DNA of 64,000 nt from Mytilus californianus (lineage: Eukaryota; Mollusca; Bivalvia; Mytilida; Mytilidae), in contig NW_026262581.1 of NCBI RefSeq assembly GCF_021869535.1, positions 112,930,771-112,994,770 on the forward strand, given 5' to 3'. The notes beneath the pieces are model-generated. The model made no database searches. It was not told where the DNA came from and worked only from the letters and a program-made list of their open reading frames with translations. This document shows, piece by piece, positions 37,937 to 50,599 of this stretch. Each line of letters opens with the position of its first letter. Position 1 is the first letter of the stretch. The position numbers and the translations under genes were made by a program.

Positions 37937-38868
37937 GTATGTTTTCGTGATAAGTGGTATCTAAACATGACCAATGCCATTATGATTATAAGATTTACAG
38001 GCACGAACTTGTTGCTAAAATTTCCGTTGTTCAATTCAAAACCATAGAAAGAAAAACATATTGGAAAAAAGAAGCATCTATCAGTAGGTGTACCACCTTT
38101 TAATTCCGTGTATAAGAAAAAAAGCCACATACAATGCTCAAGTACAATAATTAAATATATTTCATTTCGTTTGAAATTGGGGTTTTGCCGTTTGCTATTT
38201 GTAGGACTTATATATAGATGGGATCTAGTATAACTAGTTCTGCAACAGTATTTACGATTTATAAAATTTAATGTTAGGTGCATAAGGGACGAGAAAAGTT
38301 TTGGGCGGTTTCTACGGGTAGGTTTTTATGCTACTATATAAAGTTTGGCATTTACATGTATTAGTATCGAAGGTGCTCGCAGTTACGTCGAATCGAAGAT
38401 AGTCACATGATCATATATACAGTTGCTGCTACGTTAATTACGTGTAATTATAATGTGTTTGAAAGGGAAAAACTGTACAATTTTAAAAATAAAAAGTATA
38501 TCGCAAGAAAAAATAATATGTTACTGCGAGAAACTAATGCTATTTCTGCGTTTATCTTGTTTATAGCCAATTGAATTAAGAGTAGATATACTTTAAATTC
38601 AGACAGAAGGGCGAGGGGGAATTTGAAGATAGTAAAATATTAAGTTTTCAGTTTATTCAATTAGTAGTCGGGTTTACTTACTTTTACATGTTTAAATTCA
38701 ATAAAGAGTGATGATTTGAGTAGTGCTGAAAATTTTTCAGCTCAAAACGAATTGTCATTTTGTCTTTTCAGTTATCGTGCGGTGATAGCCAGAAAAGATT
38801 TTACACTAAATAAAGCTAATTATTGTTTATCGAATGGAAGGTATAATATATTTGATTTCTCTTTATAG

Positions 38869-39183
38869 TTGCAGGTAATATTTCAGTGTTTGTTGGATCT
38901 GATGGTCGAGTACTTTTGTACAACGTAGATACTTATAATACTTCATCAATATGTTCCTACAATTGGAACGATCAAGATGCTACAGTTGTATGCAAGCAAA
39001 CTGGCATGGGAGATATTGGTAAAGCAACATATATCGATCGGGATTACAATTTCAGTAGGAGTATGTTTAACGTTTACTGCACAGGTAATGAAACCGATCT
39101 ATCAGAGTGTACATATGACACCAGTGACAGTGTGGGAATGTGTGATAATGTGCAAGATGCTGGAGTTCATTGCATCGATACAG
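38869..39183 (+). CDS. SRCR domain exon, B-type, unit 8
   Basis: Complete 105-codon SRCR exon matching the B consensus (NVDTYN, SVGMCDN). Confidence 0.9.
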
Positions 39184-39519
39184 GTATGTTTTCTTGATGA
39201 GTGGTATCTAAATATTAACGATGTTTATAAGAGTTACATAGCTGAAGTTGTTACTAAAATATATGTTGTTCGGATTAACAGAATCATTACAAAAGCCATT
39301 GTACTGATCATTTTGAGTCCTTGTTAACACAAATAGAAAATCCAATGCAATGAAATCTATAGTTTTCCGGGTATAGGATACATTTGTAAGACGGATATAT
39401 TAAATTGTAATCATATTTCAATTACCAAAGATAAATACCGCAATGTAAAGTCTATTGTTACAATCATAAATTTTCGTCGCTGAGGATCAGAAAATACACG
39501 ATCATAATGTTTCTTGTAG

Positions 39520-39828
39520 ATCAGACCCAATTGGTTTTGGGACCGGATGGTCGAATACTCTTTTATAACACTCAGACAGGAGATATATCAACAGTATGTT
39601 CGTACATGTGGAATGATCAAGGTGCTGACGTTGTTTGTAGACAACTGGGGATGGGAGACAGTGGTACAGCAGTCTATCTTCCAAGAGATCACAACTATAC
39701 AAGAAATATGTATAGCGTAGAATGCATGGGAGGCGAAAAGAACATGTATGACTGTAACTACCAGGTGACTGACTACTCCGGGTCATGTGAATATGTGTCT
39801 GATGCTGGTGTTGAGTGTGCTTCCCAAG
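39520..39828 (+). CDS. SRCR domain exon, C-type, unit 8
   Basis: Complete 103-codon SRCR exon matching the C consensus. Confidence 0.9.
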
Positions 39829-40632
39829 GTATGTTATCCTTGAATGTTAAAAGGAAGAATTTTCTTCCGACAATACACTATGTTATTAAGAACTTAGGGT
39901 AAATTTGAACAATTCAACACAAACAGCGTAAAGAATTGAAAATACACTATAAGAGAATGAAAAATAAAAGAATTAACGTATAAACCAGCACATCCATTTC
40001 CAGACATAATTCGCATAAGCAAGGGTTTGTATTTTCTTATGACATTATAAGTTTACATGTTACTCATCTGCATCGTACACTAAAGAAAGATAACAAAATT
40101 TGTTAAACGTTTAGTAGTGTTTACTAGCGATAACGTCATTCAGCAGTAATTCGTTAATTAAGATCAAGAGTACATCGAAAACTGTATGAGATAAGTTCTT
40201 TCATATTCGGCGATTGATTCTTAAATGCACATAGAGGGAGACAAATTAAGTAGTGTTGAAGAGGATTAACGTCATTTAGCAAAGTTATTAAGAGTTGTTC
40301 CCTCGAAAAAGACATACATCAGTAGGTATTCCACCTTTTACCTAATAGAACAAGGATATGTAATGCTCAAGTACAATAACATCTTTATTGAAGCTGGTAA
40401 AACATTCCGTTTTCAGTAAATTTAAATAGTAGTAGGGTCTTCTTAGACTTACATCTTTAAATTCAATAAAAAGTGATGATTTGAATAATGCCGATAACTT
40501 TCAGCTCAAAACGAATTGTCGTTTTGTCTTTTCAGTTACCGTGCGGTGAAAGCCAGAAAAGATTTTACACTAATCAAAGCTAATTATTGTTTATCGAATG
40601 GAAGGTATGATATATTTGATTTCTCTTTATAG

Positions 40633-40947
40633 TTGCAGGTAATATTTCAGTGTTTGTAGGATCTGATGGTCGAGTACTTTTGTACAACGTAGATACTTAT
40701 AATACTTCATCAATATGTTCCTATAATTGGAACGATCAAGATGCTACAGTTGTATGCAAGCAAACTGGCATGGGAGATATTGGTAAAGCAACATATATCG
40801 ATCGGGATTACAATTTCAGTAGGAGTATGTTTAACGTTTACTGCACAGGTAACGAAACCGATCTATCAGAGTGTACATATGACACCAGTGACAGTATGGG
40901 AATGTGTGATTATGTGCAAGATGCTGGAGTTCATTGCATCGATACAG
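40633..40947 (+). CDS. SRCR domain exon, A-type position carrying B-type segment, unit 9
   Basis: Complete 105-codon SRCR exon in A-type introns. It has the B-type NVDTYN (GTAGATACTTATAAT), while the rest is A-type. Its protein sequence is identical to that of the next exon at 41881. Confidence 0.9.
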
Positions 40948-41880
40948 GTATGTTTTCGTGATAAGTGGTATCTAAACATGACCAATGCCATTATGATTAT
41001 AAGATTTACAGGCACGAACTTTTTTCTAAAATTTCCGTTGTTCAATTCAAAACCATAAAAAGAAAAACATATTGGAAAAAAGAAGCATCTATCAGTAGGT
41101 GTACCACCTTTTAATTCCGTGTATAAGAAAAAAAGCCACATACAATGCTCAAGTACAATAATTAAATATATTTCATTTCGTTTAAAATTGGGGATTTGCC
41201 GTTTGCTATTTGTAGGACTTATATATAGATGGGATCTAGTATAACTAGTTCTGCAACAGTATTTACGATTTATAAAATTTAATGTTAGGTGCATAAGGGA
41301 CGAGAAAAGTTTTGGGCGGTTTCTACGGGTAGGTTTTTATGCTACTATATAAAGTTTGGCATTTACATGTATTAGTATCGAAGGTGCTCGCAGTTACGTC
41401 CAATCGAAGATAGTCACATGATCATATATACAGTTGCTGCTACGTTAATTACGTGTAATTATAATGTGTTTGAAAGGGAAAAAACTGTACAATTTTAAAA
41501 ATAAAAAGTATATCGCAAGAAAAAATAATATGTTACTGCGAGAAACTAATGCTATTTCTGCGTTTGTCTTGTTTATAGTCAATTGAATTAAGAGTAGATA
41601 TACTTTAAATTCAGACAGAAGGGCGAGGAGGAATTTGAAGATAGTAAAATATTAAGTTTTCAGTTTATTCAATTAGTAGTCGGGTTTACTTACTTTTACA
41701 TGTTTAAATTCAATAAAGAGTGATGATTTGAGTAGTGCTGAAAATTTTTCAGCTCAAAACGAATTGTCATTTTGTCTTTTCAGTTATCGTGCGGTGATAG
41801 CCAGAAAAGATTTTACACTAAATAAAGCTAATTATTGTTTATCGAATGGAAGGTATAATATATTTGATTTCTCTTTATAG

Positions 41881-42195
41881 TTGCAGGTAATATTTCAGTG
41901 TTTGTAGGATCTGATGGTCGAGTACTTTTGTACAACGTAGATACTTATAATACTTCATCAATATGTTCCTATAATTGGAACGATCAAGATGCTACAGTTG
42001 TATGCAAGCAAACTGGCATGGGAGATATTGGTAAAGCAACATATATCGATCGGGATTACAATTTCAGTAGGAGTATGTTTAACGTTTACTGCACAGGTAA
42101 CGAAACCGATCTATCAGAGTGTACATATGACACCAGTGACAGTATGGGAATGTGTGATTATGTGCAAGATGCTGGAGTTCATTGCATCGATACAG
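41881..42195 (+). CDS. SRCR domain exon, B-type position carrying A-type segment, unit 9
   Basis: Complete 105-codon SRCR exon in B-type introns whose later half is A-type (GGTAACGAAACC, SMGMCDY). It encodes the same residues as the A-position exon of this unit. This is the signature of a conversion tract confined to the exon. Confidence 0.9.
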
Positions 42196-42531
42196 GTATG
42201 TTTTCTTGATGAGTGGTATCTAAATATTAACGATGTTTATAAGAGTTACATAGCTGAAGTTGTTACTAAAATATATGTTGTTCGGATTAACAGAATCATT
42301 ACAAAAGCCATTGTACTGATCATTTTGAGTCCTTGTTAACACAAATAGAAAATCCAATGCAATGAAATCTATAGTTTTCCGGGTATAGGATACATTTGTA
42401 AGACGGATATATTAAATTGTAATCATATTTCAATTACCAAAGATAAATACCGCAATGTAAAGTCTATTGTTACAATCATAAATTTTCGTCGCTGAGGATC
42501 AGAAAATACACGATCATAATGTTTCTTGTAG

Positions 42532-42840
42532 ATCAGACCCAATTGGTTTTGGGACCGGATGGTCGAATACTCTTTTATAACACTCAGACAGGAGATATAT
42601 CAACAGTATGTTCGTACATGTGGAATGATCAAGGTGCTGGCGTTGTTTGTAGACAACTGGGGATGGGAGACAGTGGTACAGCAGTCTATCTTCCAAGAGA
42701 TCACAACTATACAAGAAATATGTATAGCGTAGAATGCATGGGAGGCGAAAAGAACATGTATGACTGTAACTACCAGGTGACTGACTACTCCGGGTCATGT
42801 GAATATGTGTCTGATGCTGGTGTTGAGTGTGCTTCCCAAG
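42532..42840 (+). CDS. SRCR domain exon, C-type, unit 9
   Basis: Complete 103-codon SRCR exon with one private change, QGAGVVC for QGADVVC, at a usually acidic site beside the second cysteine. Confidence 0.9.
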
Positions 42841-43643
42841 GTATGTTATCCTTGAATGTTAAAAGGAAGAATTTTCTTCCGACAATACACTATGTTATTA
42901 AGAACTTAGGGTAAATTTGAACAATCAACACAAACAGCGTAAATAATTGAAAATACACTATAAGAGAATGAAAAATAAAAGAATTAACGTATAAACCAGC
43001 ACATGCATTTCCAGACATAATTCGCATAAGCAAGGGTTTGTATTTTCATATGACATTATAAGTTTACATGTTACTCATCTGCATCGTACACTAAAGAAAG
43101 ATAACAAAATTTGTTAAACGTTTAGTAGTGTTTACTAGCGATAACGTCATTCAGCAGTAATTCGTTAATTAAGATCAAGAGTACATCGAAAACTGTATGA
43201 GATAAGTTCTTTCATATTCGGCGATTGATTCTTAAATGCACATAGAGGGAGACAAATTAAGTAGTGTTGAAGAGGATTGACGTCATTTAGCAAAGTTATT
43301 AAGAGTTGTTCCCTCGAAAAAGACATACATCAGTAGGTATTCCACCTTTTACCTAATAGAACAAGGATATGTAATGCTCAAGTACAATAGCATCTTTATT
43401 GAAGCTGGTAAAACATTCCGTTTTCAGTAAATTTAAATAGTAGTAGGGTCTTCTTAGACTTACATCTTTAAATTCAATAAAAAGTGATGATTTGAATAAT
43501 GCCGATAACTTTCAGCTCAAAACGAATTGTCGTTTTGTCTTTTCAGTTACCGTGCGGTGAAAGCCAGAAAAGATTTTACACTAATCAAAGCTAATTATTG
43601 TTTATCGAATGGAAGGTATGATATATTTGATTTCTCTTTATAG

Positions 43644-43958
43644 TTGCAGGTAATATTTCAGTGTTTGTAGGATCTGATGGTCGAGTACTTTTGTCCAACG
43701 CAGATACATATAATACTTCATCAATATGTTCCTATAATTGGAACGATCAAGATGCTACAGTTGTATGCAAGCAAACTGGCATGGGAGATATTGGTAAAGC
43801 AACATATATCGATCGGGATTACAATTTCAGTAGGAGTATGTTTAACGTTTACTGCACAGGTAACGAAACCGATCTATCAGAGTGTACATATGACACCAGT
43901 GACAGTATGGGAATGTGTGATTATGTGCAAGATGCTGGAGTTCATTGCATCGATACAG
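43644..43958 (+). CDS. SRCR domain exon, A-type, unit 10
   Basis: Complete 105-codon SRCR exon. LLSNADTYN replaces LLYNADTYN. The other positions are consensus. Confidence 0.9.
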
Positions 43959-44891
43959 GTATGTTTTCGTGATAAGTGGTATCTAAACATGACCAATGCC
44001 ATTATGATTATAAGATTTACAGGCACGAACTTGTTGCTAAAATTTCCGTTGTTCAATTCAAAACCATAAAAAGAAAAACATATTGGAAAAAAGAAGCATC
44101 TATCAGTAAGTATACCACCTTTTAATTCCGTGTATAAGAAAAAAAGCCACATACAATGCTCAAGTACAATAATTAAATATATTTCATTTCGTTTGAAATT
44201 GGGGTTTTGCCGTTTGCTATTTGTAGGACTTATATATAGATGGGATCTAGTATAACTAGTTCTGCAACAGTATTTACGATTTATAAAATTTAATGTTAGG
44301 TGCATAAGGGACGAGAAAAGTTTTGGGCGGTTTCTACGGGTAGGTTTTTATGCTACTATATAAAGTTTGGCATTTACATGTATTAGTATCGAAGGTGCTC
44401 GCAGTTACGTCGAATCGAAGATAATCACATGATCATATATACAGTTGCTGCTACGTTAATAACGTGTAATTATAATGTTTTTGAAAGGGAAAAAACTGTA
44501 CCATTTTAAAAATAAAAAGTATATCGCAAGAAAAATTAATATGTTACTGCGAGAAACTAAGGCTATTTCTGCGTTTGTCTTGTTTATATCCAATTGAATT
44601 AAGAGTAGATATACTTTAAATTCAGACAGAAGGGCGAGGGGGAATTTGAAGATAGTAAAATATTAAGTTTTCAGTTTATTCAACTAGTAGTCGGGTATAC
44701 TTACTTTTACATGTTTAAATTCAATAAAGAGTGATGATTTGAGTAGTGCTGATAATTTTTCAGCTCAAAACGAATTGTCATTTTGTCTTTTCAGTTATTG
44801 TGCGGTGATAGCCAGAAAAGATTTTACACTAAATAAAGCTAATTATTGTTTATCGAATGGAAGGTATGATATATATGATTTCTCTTTATAG

Positions 44892-45206
44892 TTGCAGGTA
44901 ATATTTCAGTGTTTGTAGGATCTGATGGTCGAGTACTTTTGTACAACGTAGATACTTATAATACTTCATCAATATGTTCCTACAATTGGAACGATCAAGA
45001 TGCTACAGTTGTATGCAAGCAAACTGGCATGGGAGATATTGGTAAAGCAACATATATCGATCGGGATTACAATTTCAGTAGGAGTATGTTTAACGTTTAC
45101 TGCACAGGTAATGAAACCGATCTATCAGAGTGTACATATGACACCAGTGACAGTATGGGAATGTGTGATAATGTGCAAGATGCTGGAGTTCATTGCATCG
45201 ATACAG
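44892..45206 (+). CDS. SRCR domain exon, B-type, unit 10
   Basis: Complete 105-codon SRCR exon with NVDTYN and SMGMCDN, as in unit 7. The intron before it carries several private changes, for example ATATATGATTTC near the acceptor. Confidence 0.9.
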
Positions 45207-45542
45207 GTATGTTTTCTTGATGAGTGGTATCTAAATATTAACGATGTTTATAAGAGTTACATAGCTGAAGTTGTTACTAAAATATATGTTGTTCGGATTA
45301 ACAGAATCATTACAAAAGCCATTGTACTGATCATTTTGAGTCCTTGTTAACACAAATAGAAAATCCAATGCAATGAAATCTATAGTTTTTCGGGTATAGG
45401 ATACATTTGTAAGACGGATATATTAAATTGTAATCATATTTCAATTACCAAAGATAAATACCGCAATGTAAAGTCTATTGTTACAATCATAAATTTTCGT
45501 CGCTGAGGATCAGAAAATACACGATCATAATGTTTCTTGTAG

Positions 45543-45851
45543 ATCAGACCCAATTGGTTTTGGGACCGGATGGTCGAATACTCTTTTATAACACTCAGAC
45601 AGGAGATATATCAACAGTATGTTCGTACATGTGGAATGATCAAGGTGCTGACGTTGTTTGTAGACAACTGGGGATGGGAGACAGTGGTACAGCAGTCTAT
45701 CTTCCAAGAGATCACAACTATACAAGAAATATGTATAGCGTAGAATGCATGGGAGGCGAAAAGAACATGTATGACTGTAACTACCAGGTGACTGACTACT
45801 CCGGGTCATGTGAACATGTGTCTGATGCTGGTGTTGAGTGTGCTTCCCAGG
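45543..45851 (+). CDS. SRCR domain exon, C-type, unit 10
   Basis: Complete 103-codon SRCR exon with CEHVSD for CEYVSD. The donor reads CAGG/GTATGT rather than CAAG/GTATGT because of a silent change in the last full codon. Confidence 0.9.
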
Positions 45852-46655
45852 GTATGTTATCCTTGAATGTTAAAAGGAAGAATTTTCTTCCGACAATACA
45901 CTATGTTATTAAGAACTTAGGGTACATTTGAACAATTCAACACAAACAGCGTAAAGAATTGAAAATACACTATAAGAGAATGAAAAATAGAAGAATTAAC
46001 GTATAAACCAGCACATGCATTTCCAGACATAATTTGCATAAGCAAGGGTTTGTATTTTCTTATGACATTGTAAGTTTACATGTTACTCATCTGCATCGTA
46101 CACTAAAGAAAGATAACAAAATTTGTTAAACGTTTAGTAGTGTTTACTTGCGATGACGTCATTCAGCAGTAATTCGTTATTTAAGATCAAGAGTACATCG
46201 AAAACTGTATGAGATAAGTTCTTTCATATTCGGTGATTGATTCTTAAATGCACATAGAGGGAGACAAATTAAGTAGTGTTGAAGAGGATTGACGTCATTT
46301 AGCAAAGTTATTAAGAGTTGTTCTCTCGAAAAAGACATACATCAGTAGGTATTCCACCTTTTACCTAATAGAACAAGGACGTGTAATGCTCAAGTACAAT
46401 CACATCTTTATTGAAGCTGGTAAAACATTCCGTTTTCAGTAAATTTAAATAGTAGTAGGGTCTTCTTAGAGTTACATCTTTAAATTCAATAAAGAGTGAT
46501 GATTTGAATAATGCCGATAACTTTCAGCTCAAAATGAATTGTCGTTTTGTCTTTTCAGTTACCGTGCGGTGAAAGCCAGAGAAGATTTTACACTAATCAA
46601 AGCTAATTATTGTTTATCGAATGGAAGGTATGATATATTTGATTTCTCTTTATAG

Positions 46656-46970
46656 TTGCAGGTAATATTTCAGTGTTTGTAGGATCTGATGGTCGAGTAC
46701 TTTTGTACAACGCAGATACATATAATACTTCATCAATATGTTCCTACAATTGGAACGATCAAGATGCTACAGTTGTATGCAAGCAAACTGGAATGGGAGA
46801 TATTGGTAAAGCAACATATATCGATCGGGATTACAATTTCAGTAGGAGTATATTTAACGTTTACTGCACAGGTAACGAAACCGATCTATCAGAGTGTACA
46901 TATGACACCAGTGACAGTATGGGAATGTGTGATTATGTTCAAGATGCTGGAGTTCATTGCATCGATACAG
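46656..46970 (+). CDS. SRCR domain exon, A-type, unit 11 (last of the array)
   Basis: Complete 105-codon SRCR exon with SRSIFN for SRSMFN. The donor (CAG/GTATGT) is intact, but the intron diverges from all other units soon after it, so this is the 3' edge of the array. The next phase-compatible exon I can find is the Ser/Thr-rich exon at 55664. Confidence 0.9.
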
Positions 46971-47419
46971 GTATGTTTTCGAGATATATAAAGTGGTATC
47001 TAAATAAGATACAGAACTGAAGATGTTGCAAAAATTTCCGTTGTTCAATTTAAAACCAAAATAAGAGAAGCTATTGTTCAGATTAGTTTGAGTCACTGTT
47101 TAAACAAATAGCCAATTCAATGCAATGTAATCTATAATATTTAGCAAGAAAATACATATAGGTCAGTATGCACAATTAATTTCAGGTAGGCGGTAATGGT
47201 AGCAGTTTCTGCAATTCCTCTGCCAACATCGAAAATTTGGATATGTATGATTGCACGTTTCGAAACTTAGACATTTTCATATACCAGTTTAAATTTTCGA
47301 GATACGAAGTGAGATTCATTTTTTCATAATTTAGAATACCCTGAAGAGACCTTTTTGATGAGACTTCTCGAGTAAAACATTCTCTTTATAATTTCTTCGA
47401 AAATTTCAAATTAACAGTT
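46971..47419. other. Intron after the array, no gene recognised
   Basis: It starts like the A-type downstream intron, then diverges. A short stretch near 47185-47270 (with an ATGTATGATTGC block) faintly resembles the later part of a C-type SRCR exon, but it has no clean frame. Confidence 0.4.
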
Positions 47420-47770
47420 GTTTTCTATTCGTTTGATGTGTTTGAGCTTTTGATTTTGCCATTTGATAAGGGACTTTCCGATTTGAATTTTCCTTGGAGT
47501 TCGGTATTTTTGTTATTTTACTTTTTAATACATTGGATAACTTCATAATTCTATGGTCCTCTGTTCTGAAAGTCAGCACAGATGGTTAAGCTCAGTCTTT
47601 TGGCGTGTACATTTCACATATTGGAAGATTTGCTAGAACATGTTCAAATGAAGTTTAGCTTGAAGTGCATAAACACGAAAATAAAGTTTACAGGGTTACA
47701 TATACAAAAGGTATTTGAATATTTTAAAAGGTTTTGATGTCGTTATCAGCATTTGTCTTTACAAATGCTT
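47420..47770 (+). repeat. Penelope-like fragments, + strand, decayed
   Basis: Positions 47420-47530 match the 3' terminal sequence of the element ending at 60154 (TGTGTTTGAGCTTTTGATTT, then TTGCCATTTGAT). Positions 47605-47770 encode remnants of a Penelope reverse transcriptase C-terminal region (YISHIGRFARTCSNE). These are two separate pieces, both too broken to call a gene. Confidence 0.6.
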
Positions 47771-47789
47771 CTAGTAGAACAAGTAAAAA

Positions 47790-48560
47790 AACAGCTGTCA
47801 TATTCCCGACTTGGTACAGGCATTTTCCGAAGAAAATGGTGGGTTAAAAATGGTTTTATAGCTATATGAACCTCCCACCAGCCAAAACTGTGTAACATAC
47901 ATCACAGACATACAACATAACTGACTTAAAATTCAAAGAAACCTATAAATAAATCTAACAAAGACGCTAACAAAAAGGTTTTGTAGTTGATGGTAGACTG
48001 ACAAAGACGCCGATAAAATAGTTTTTGTAGTTGATAGTACATAACGTATATATTATACACTTTCTCGATAAAGTACAAATTAAGTAAAATATAAATACAA
48101 TGTAAACAAGACGACTACAGCTCTGCGTCCGAATCGTACCTCAGGACCCAACTGCACCGGGAATGACCCAAGGGATAAATCCAATAGATCCTCTTGTATC
48201 ATTTGTGAAGTAGACACTGAATATTTGTCTATTAGATTTTTGTACTTTCCGATGAATTTTTGAGAAAAAGGGCGAGACGTTCTTTGACAAAACCCTGGCT
48301 CATTAATGTTTTGCTCAGACACCGATGAAGTTTGAGCAGCAGCTCTTGAAAATCGTATTAGTTGAGAAATGTATACTCCATACACAGTTGAAGATGATAT
48401 ATTGCTGCTAAGGTGAGGAAAATTTAAAATTTTAAAATTGAAATCGTCTCATTTGTCATAGATTATTGTACTGAGATGACAGCTGTTGTCAATTTGGAGG
48501 TAAATGTCTAGAAATGAGGCGGAAGAAGCTGTATCTGTGATTTCTTTAATTCTTAGTTCG
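47790..48560 (-). pseudogene. Penelope-like reverse transcriptase fragment, minus strand
   Basis: On the minus strand, from 48560 down, the sequence encodes IYPTELRIKEITDTASSASFLD, a YDK-DDFNFKILNFPHLSS block, then YGVYISQLIRFSRA and KFIGKYKNLIDKYSVSTSQ. This order is shared with the two larger Penelope fragments at 52150 and 58777. A TGA replaces the Arg of the KRDDF block, and the tail is frameshifted. The 3' UTR-like part runs to about 47790. Confidence 0.75.
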
Positions 48561-48839
48561 GTAGGATATATTAATGGATATATTACAACCCCATGTTGTG
48601 CCGGTATTAAATCACGCTATTTGGATTATGGGTTCTGTGTTGTTGTCTGTCTTTGTTTATACGTATATTTTCTCAGAGCAGTCGGATTGCAGATATGAAA
48701 AGTCTAGATTGTGAAAGAGGAGACTTAATCAAACAAAATCCAGGTTTTTAAATTCTTTTCTTTAAAATGTGATTGTGTCTCAAAAAAATAATACTAATAA
48801 AAGGACAGAACAAACAACAAAGTAATGATAATTGAAAAT

Positions 48840-49340
48840 AACATTTAATAAATCTGTAACAGCGCTTTTCTGAATTTACCTTCATCGGCAAAACCAAAAC
48901 ATTGAAAGTCAAGGAAGTATAAACAGGTTAAAACGTGAGGAACTAAACGACCAAAATAATTTTAAAATAGGATAGCTAAATCCATCTAAAGTCAACATTG
49001 CATGAGCGAGTTGAAAGTTTTATTTTCTTGATAATTTTCAAATCAAGGAACGGAGTATTTAAGAAAGGGTATGTTAACTAATCATGTCAGAGATTCACTG
49101 AGTTTATGATATTATGGGGAACTTCCGCGCCACCAGCAGAGGTGTCGAGTTAATGAAAATAACACTTTATTATGTTGCGTCCTTATCGATTTTCATGATT
49201 TACCTTCATCAGAAACGCTCAAATAAAAAAAAACCAAGCCAAGGATGTATAAACACTTGAAAATGTGAGGAGCTTTATGACTATGAAAGAACCTAATATA
49301 ATTGCCAAATCCATCCTCGGTCTACTTATGACTAAGGATA
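48840..49340 (-). repeat. Pair of direct repeats with decayed hammerhead-like cores
   Basis: Two similar stretches (about 48866-48990 and 49190-49320) lie some 325 bp apart. Both contain ACCTTCATC...., then AACC...AAG.A.GTATAAACA and GTGAGGA. On the minus strand the second reads GCGTTTCTGATGAAGG, then GAAA and GGACGC. This keeps the CTGATGA and GAAA cores and a possible stem I. The first copy has CCGATGA. They are probably remnants of a hammerhead-bearing retroelement terminal repeat. Confidence 0.4.
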
Positions 49341-49833
49341 TTGGAAACTTACTTTTATATTATTTAACAGTGACATCCTGGTCCCTTATATTATCAAAAA
49401 GTTTCATTCTCTTTAATGCTTATACAAAATATGTTAACTTAAATGATAAATGATTATGATAATATACTCTTGTAACTTTAGTGCAACCATATCATTTTTA
49501 ATGCCACTGTGATGTCATTAACATGTTTTAATAGACATATTCGACCACAACTTACCATCTTAGACATACAGGTTTTATATACATGTAATAATTAGTAACA
49601 AAACCACAAAAAAATCTTTCAAGAAAATAATCATCATTGTATGAGACATTTTGTAGAAAAAATTAAAGCTTGAAGCTGGGTTGGTATCTGTTCGTATGGT
49701 TATGAAGATCTAAAATGAGTTAATCTTTACAGTTTCTCTATTTACGCAAACAATAAGACAGTAATTCAAATTTAATATTTCGGATCTGACAGATTTATAT
49801 GAATGAATGAATGAATAAATAGTTTATTAGAAA
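49341..49833. other. Intronic sequence, no gene recognised
   Basis: AT-rich, with a short (GAAT)n microsatellite at about 49800-49816 next to the 3' end of the minus-strand Penelope element. Confidence 0.45.
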
Positions 49834-50591
49834 GAAGTAAAATCACAAAAATACTGAACTCCGAGGAAAATTCAAAACGGAAAGTCCCTAATCAAATGGC
49901 AAAATCAAATGATAAAACACATCAAACGAATGGACAACAACTGTCATATTCCTGACTTGGTACAGGCATTTTCAAATGTAGAAAATGGTGGATTGAACCT
50001 GGTTTTATAGCGCTAAACCTCTCACTTGTATGACAGTCGCATCAAATTCTATTATATTTACAACGATGCGTGAACAAAACAGACATAATAGGTAACATTG
50101 TCAAAATATGGGTACAGTAGTCATCACTGTCTCACAATCTCAAAACAAACAAACATTTAACAAAGAATCACAAAAAGCATCTATCAAATTTAACAACTAC
50201 ATTCATTGCTTACTTATATATGTATTATTAATCAACCCATAAAGGATTGAAATATTTAAAGTCCTGTGACTGCATTCACATCTACTCTTAGTGTAAAGTC
50301 GCGCGTTTGACGCCAGAAAATGTAAACGTCACACAGGAAGAAATATAAAATAATTTTGTCGTTCAAAGTATTTTCAAAAACTATAAATTCATATGGGGAA
50401 TGGTGGTATACAGGGTTGAAAAATCAAAAGTTTTTGTTAGAACTAATTTCAGAAAAAGACCGAGATTTAAAATTATCCAGAAATTCTTTAGAATTTTTAA
50501 GAATCCACATATGGTTAATACCACTACGCGAGTAAAATAATTTTGTCGTTCAAAGTATTTTCAAAATTATAATAGAACAATGACATAATGG

Positions 50592-50599
50592 TATTATAA
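50592..50599 (+). repeat. Target-site duplication, left side of nested inverted-repeat element
   Basis: TATTATAA, repeated at 51839-51846. Confidence 0.65.

Larger units (their letters stand above)
1241..46970 (+). repeat. SRCR exon tandem array, period about 3.01 kb
   Basis: Units of about 3,008-3,018 bp repeat as A exon, intron of about 935 bp, B exon, intron of about 336 bp, C exon, then a spacer intron of about 0.8 kb. Equivalent A exons lie at 11200, 14218, 22336, 25344, 34610, 37622, 40633, 43644 and 46656. Introns and exons are both nearly identical between units. The roughly 180 bp upstream of each B exon is a diverged copy of the stretch upstream of each A exon, so A and B look like an older duplication now amplified as one block with C. 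Apart from the named insertions, the introns hold nothing else I recognise. Confidence 0.9.

Noticed and set aside
47185-47270. Possible SRCR exon remnant after the array
   Set aside because: Only a short block resembles the C exon, there is no continuous frame and the other cysteines are absent. It is too weak to annotate.
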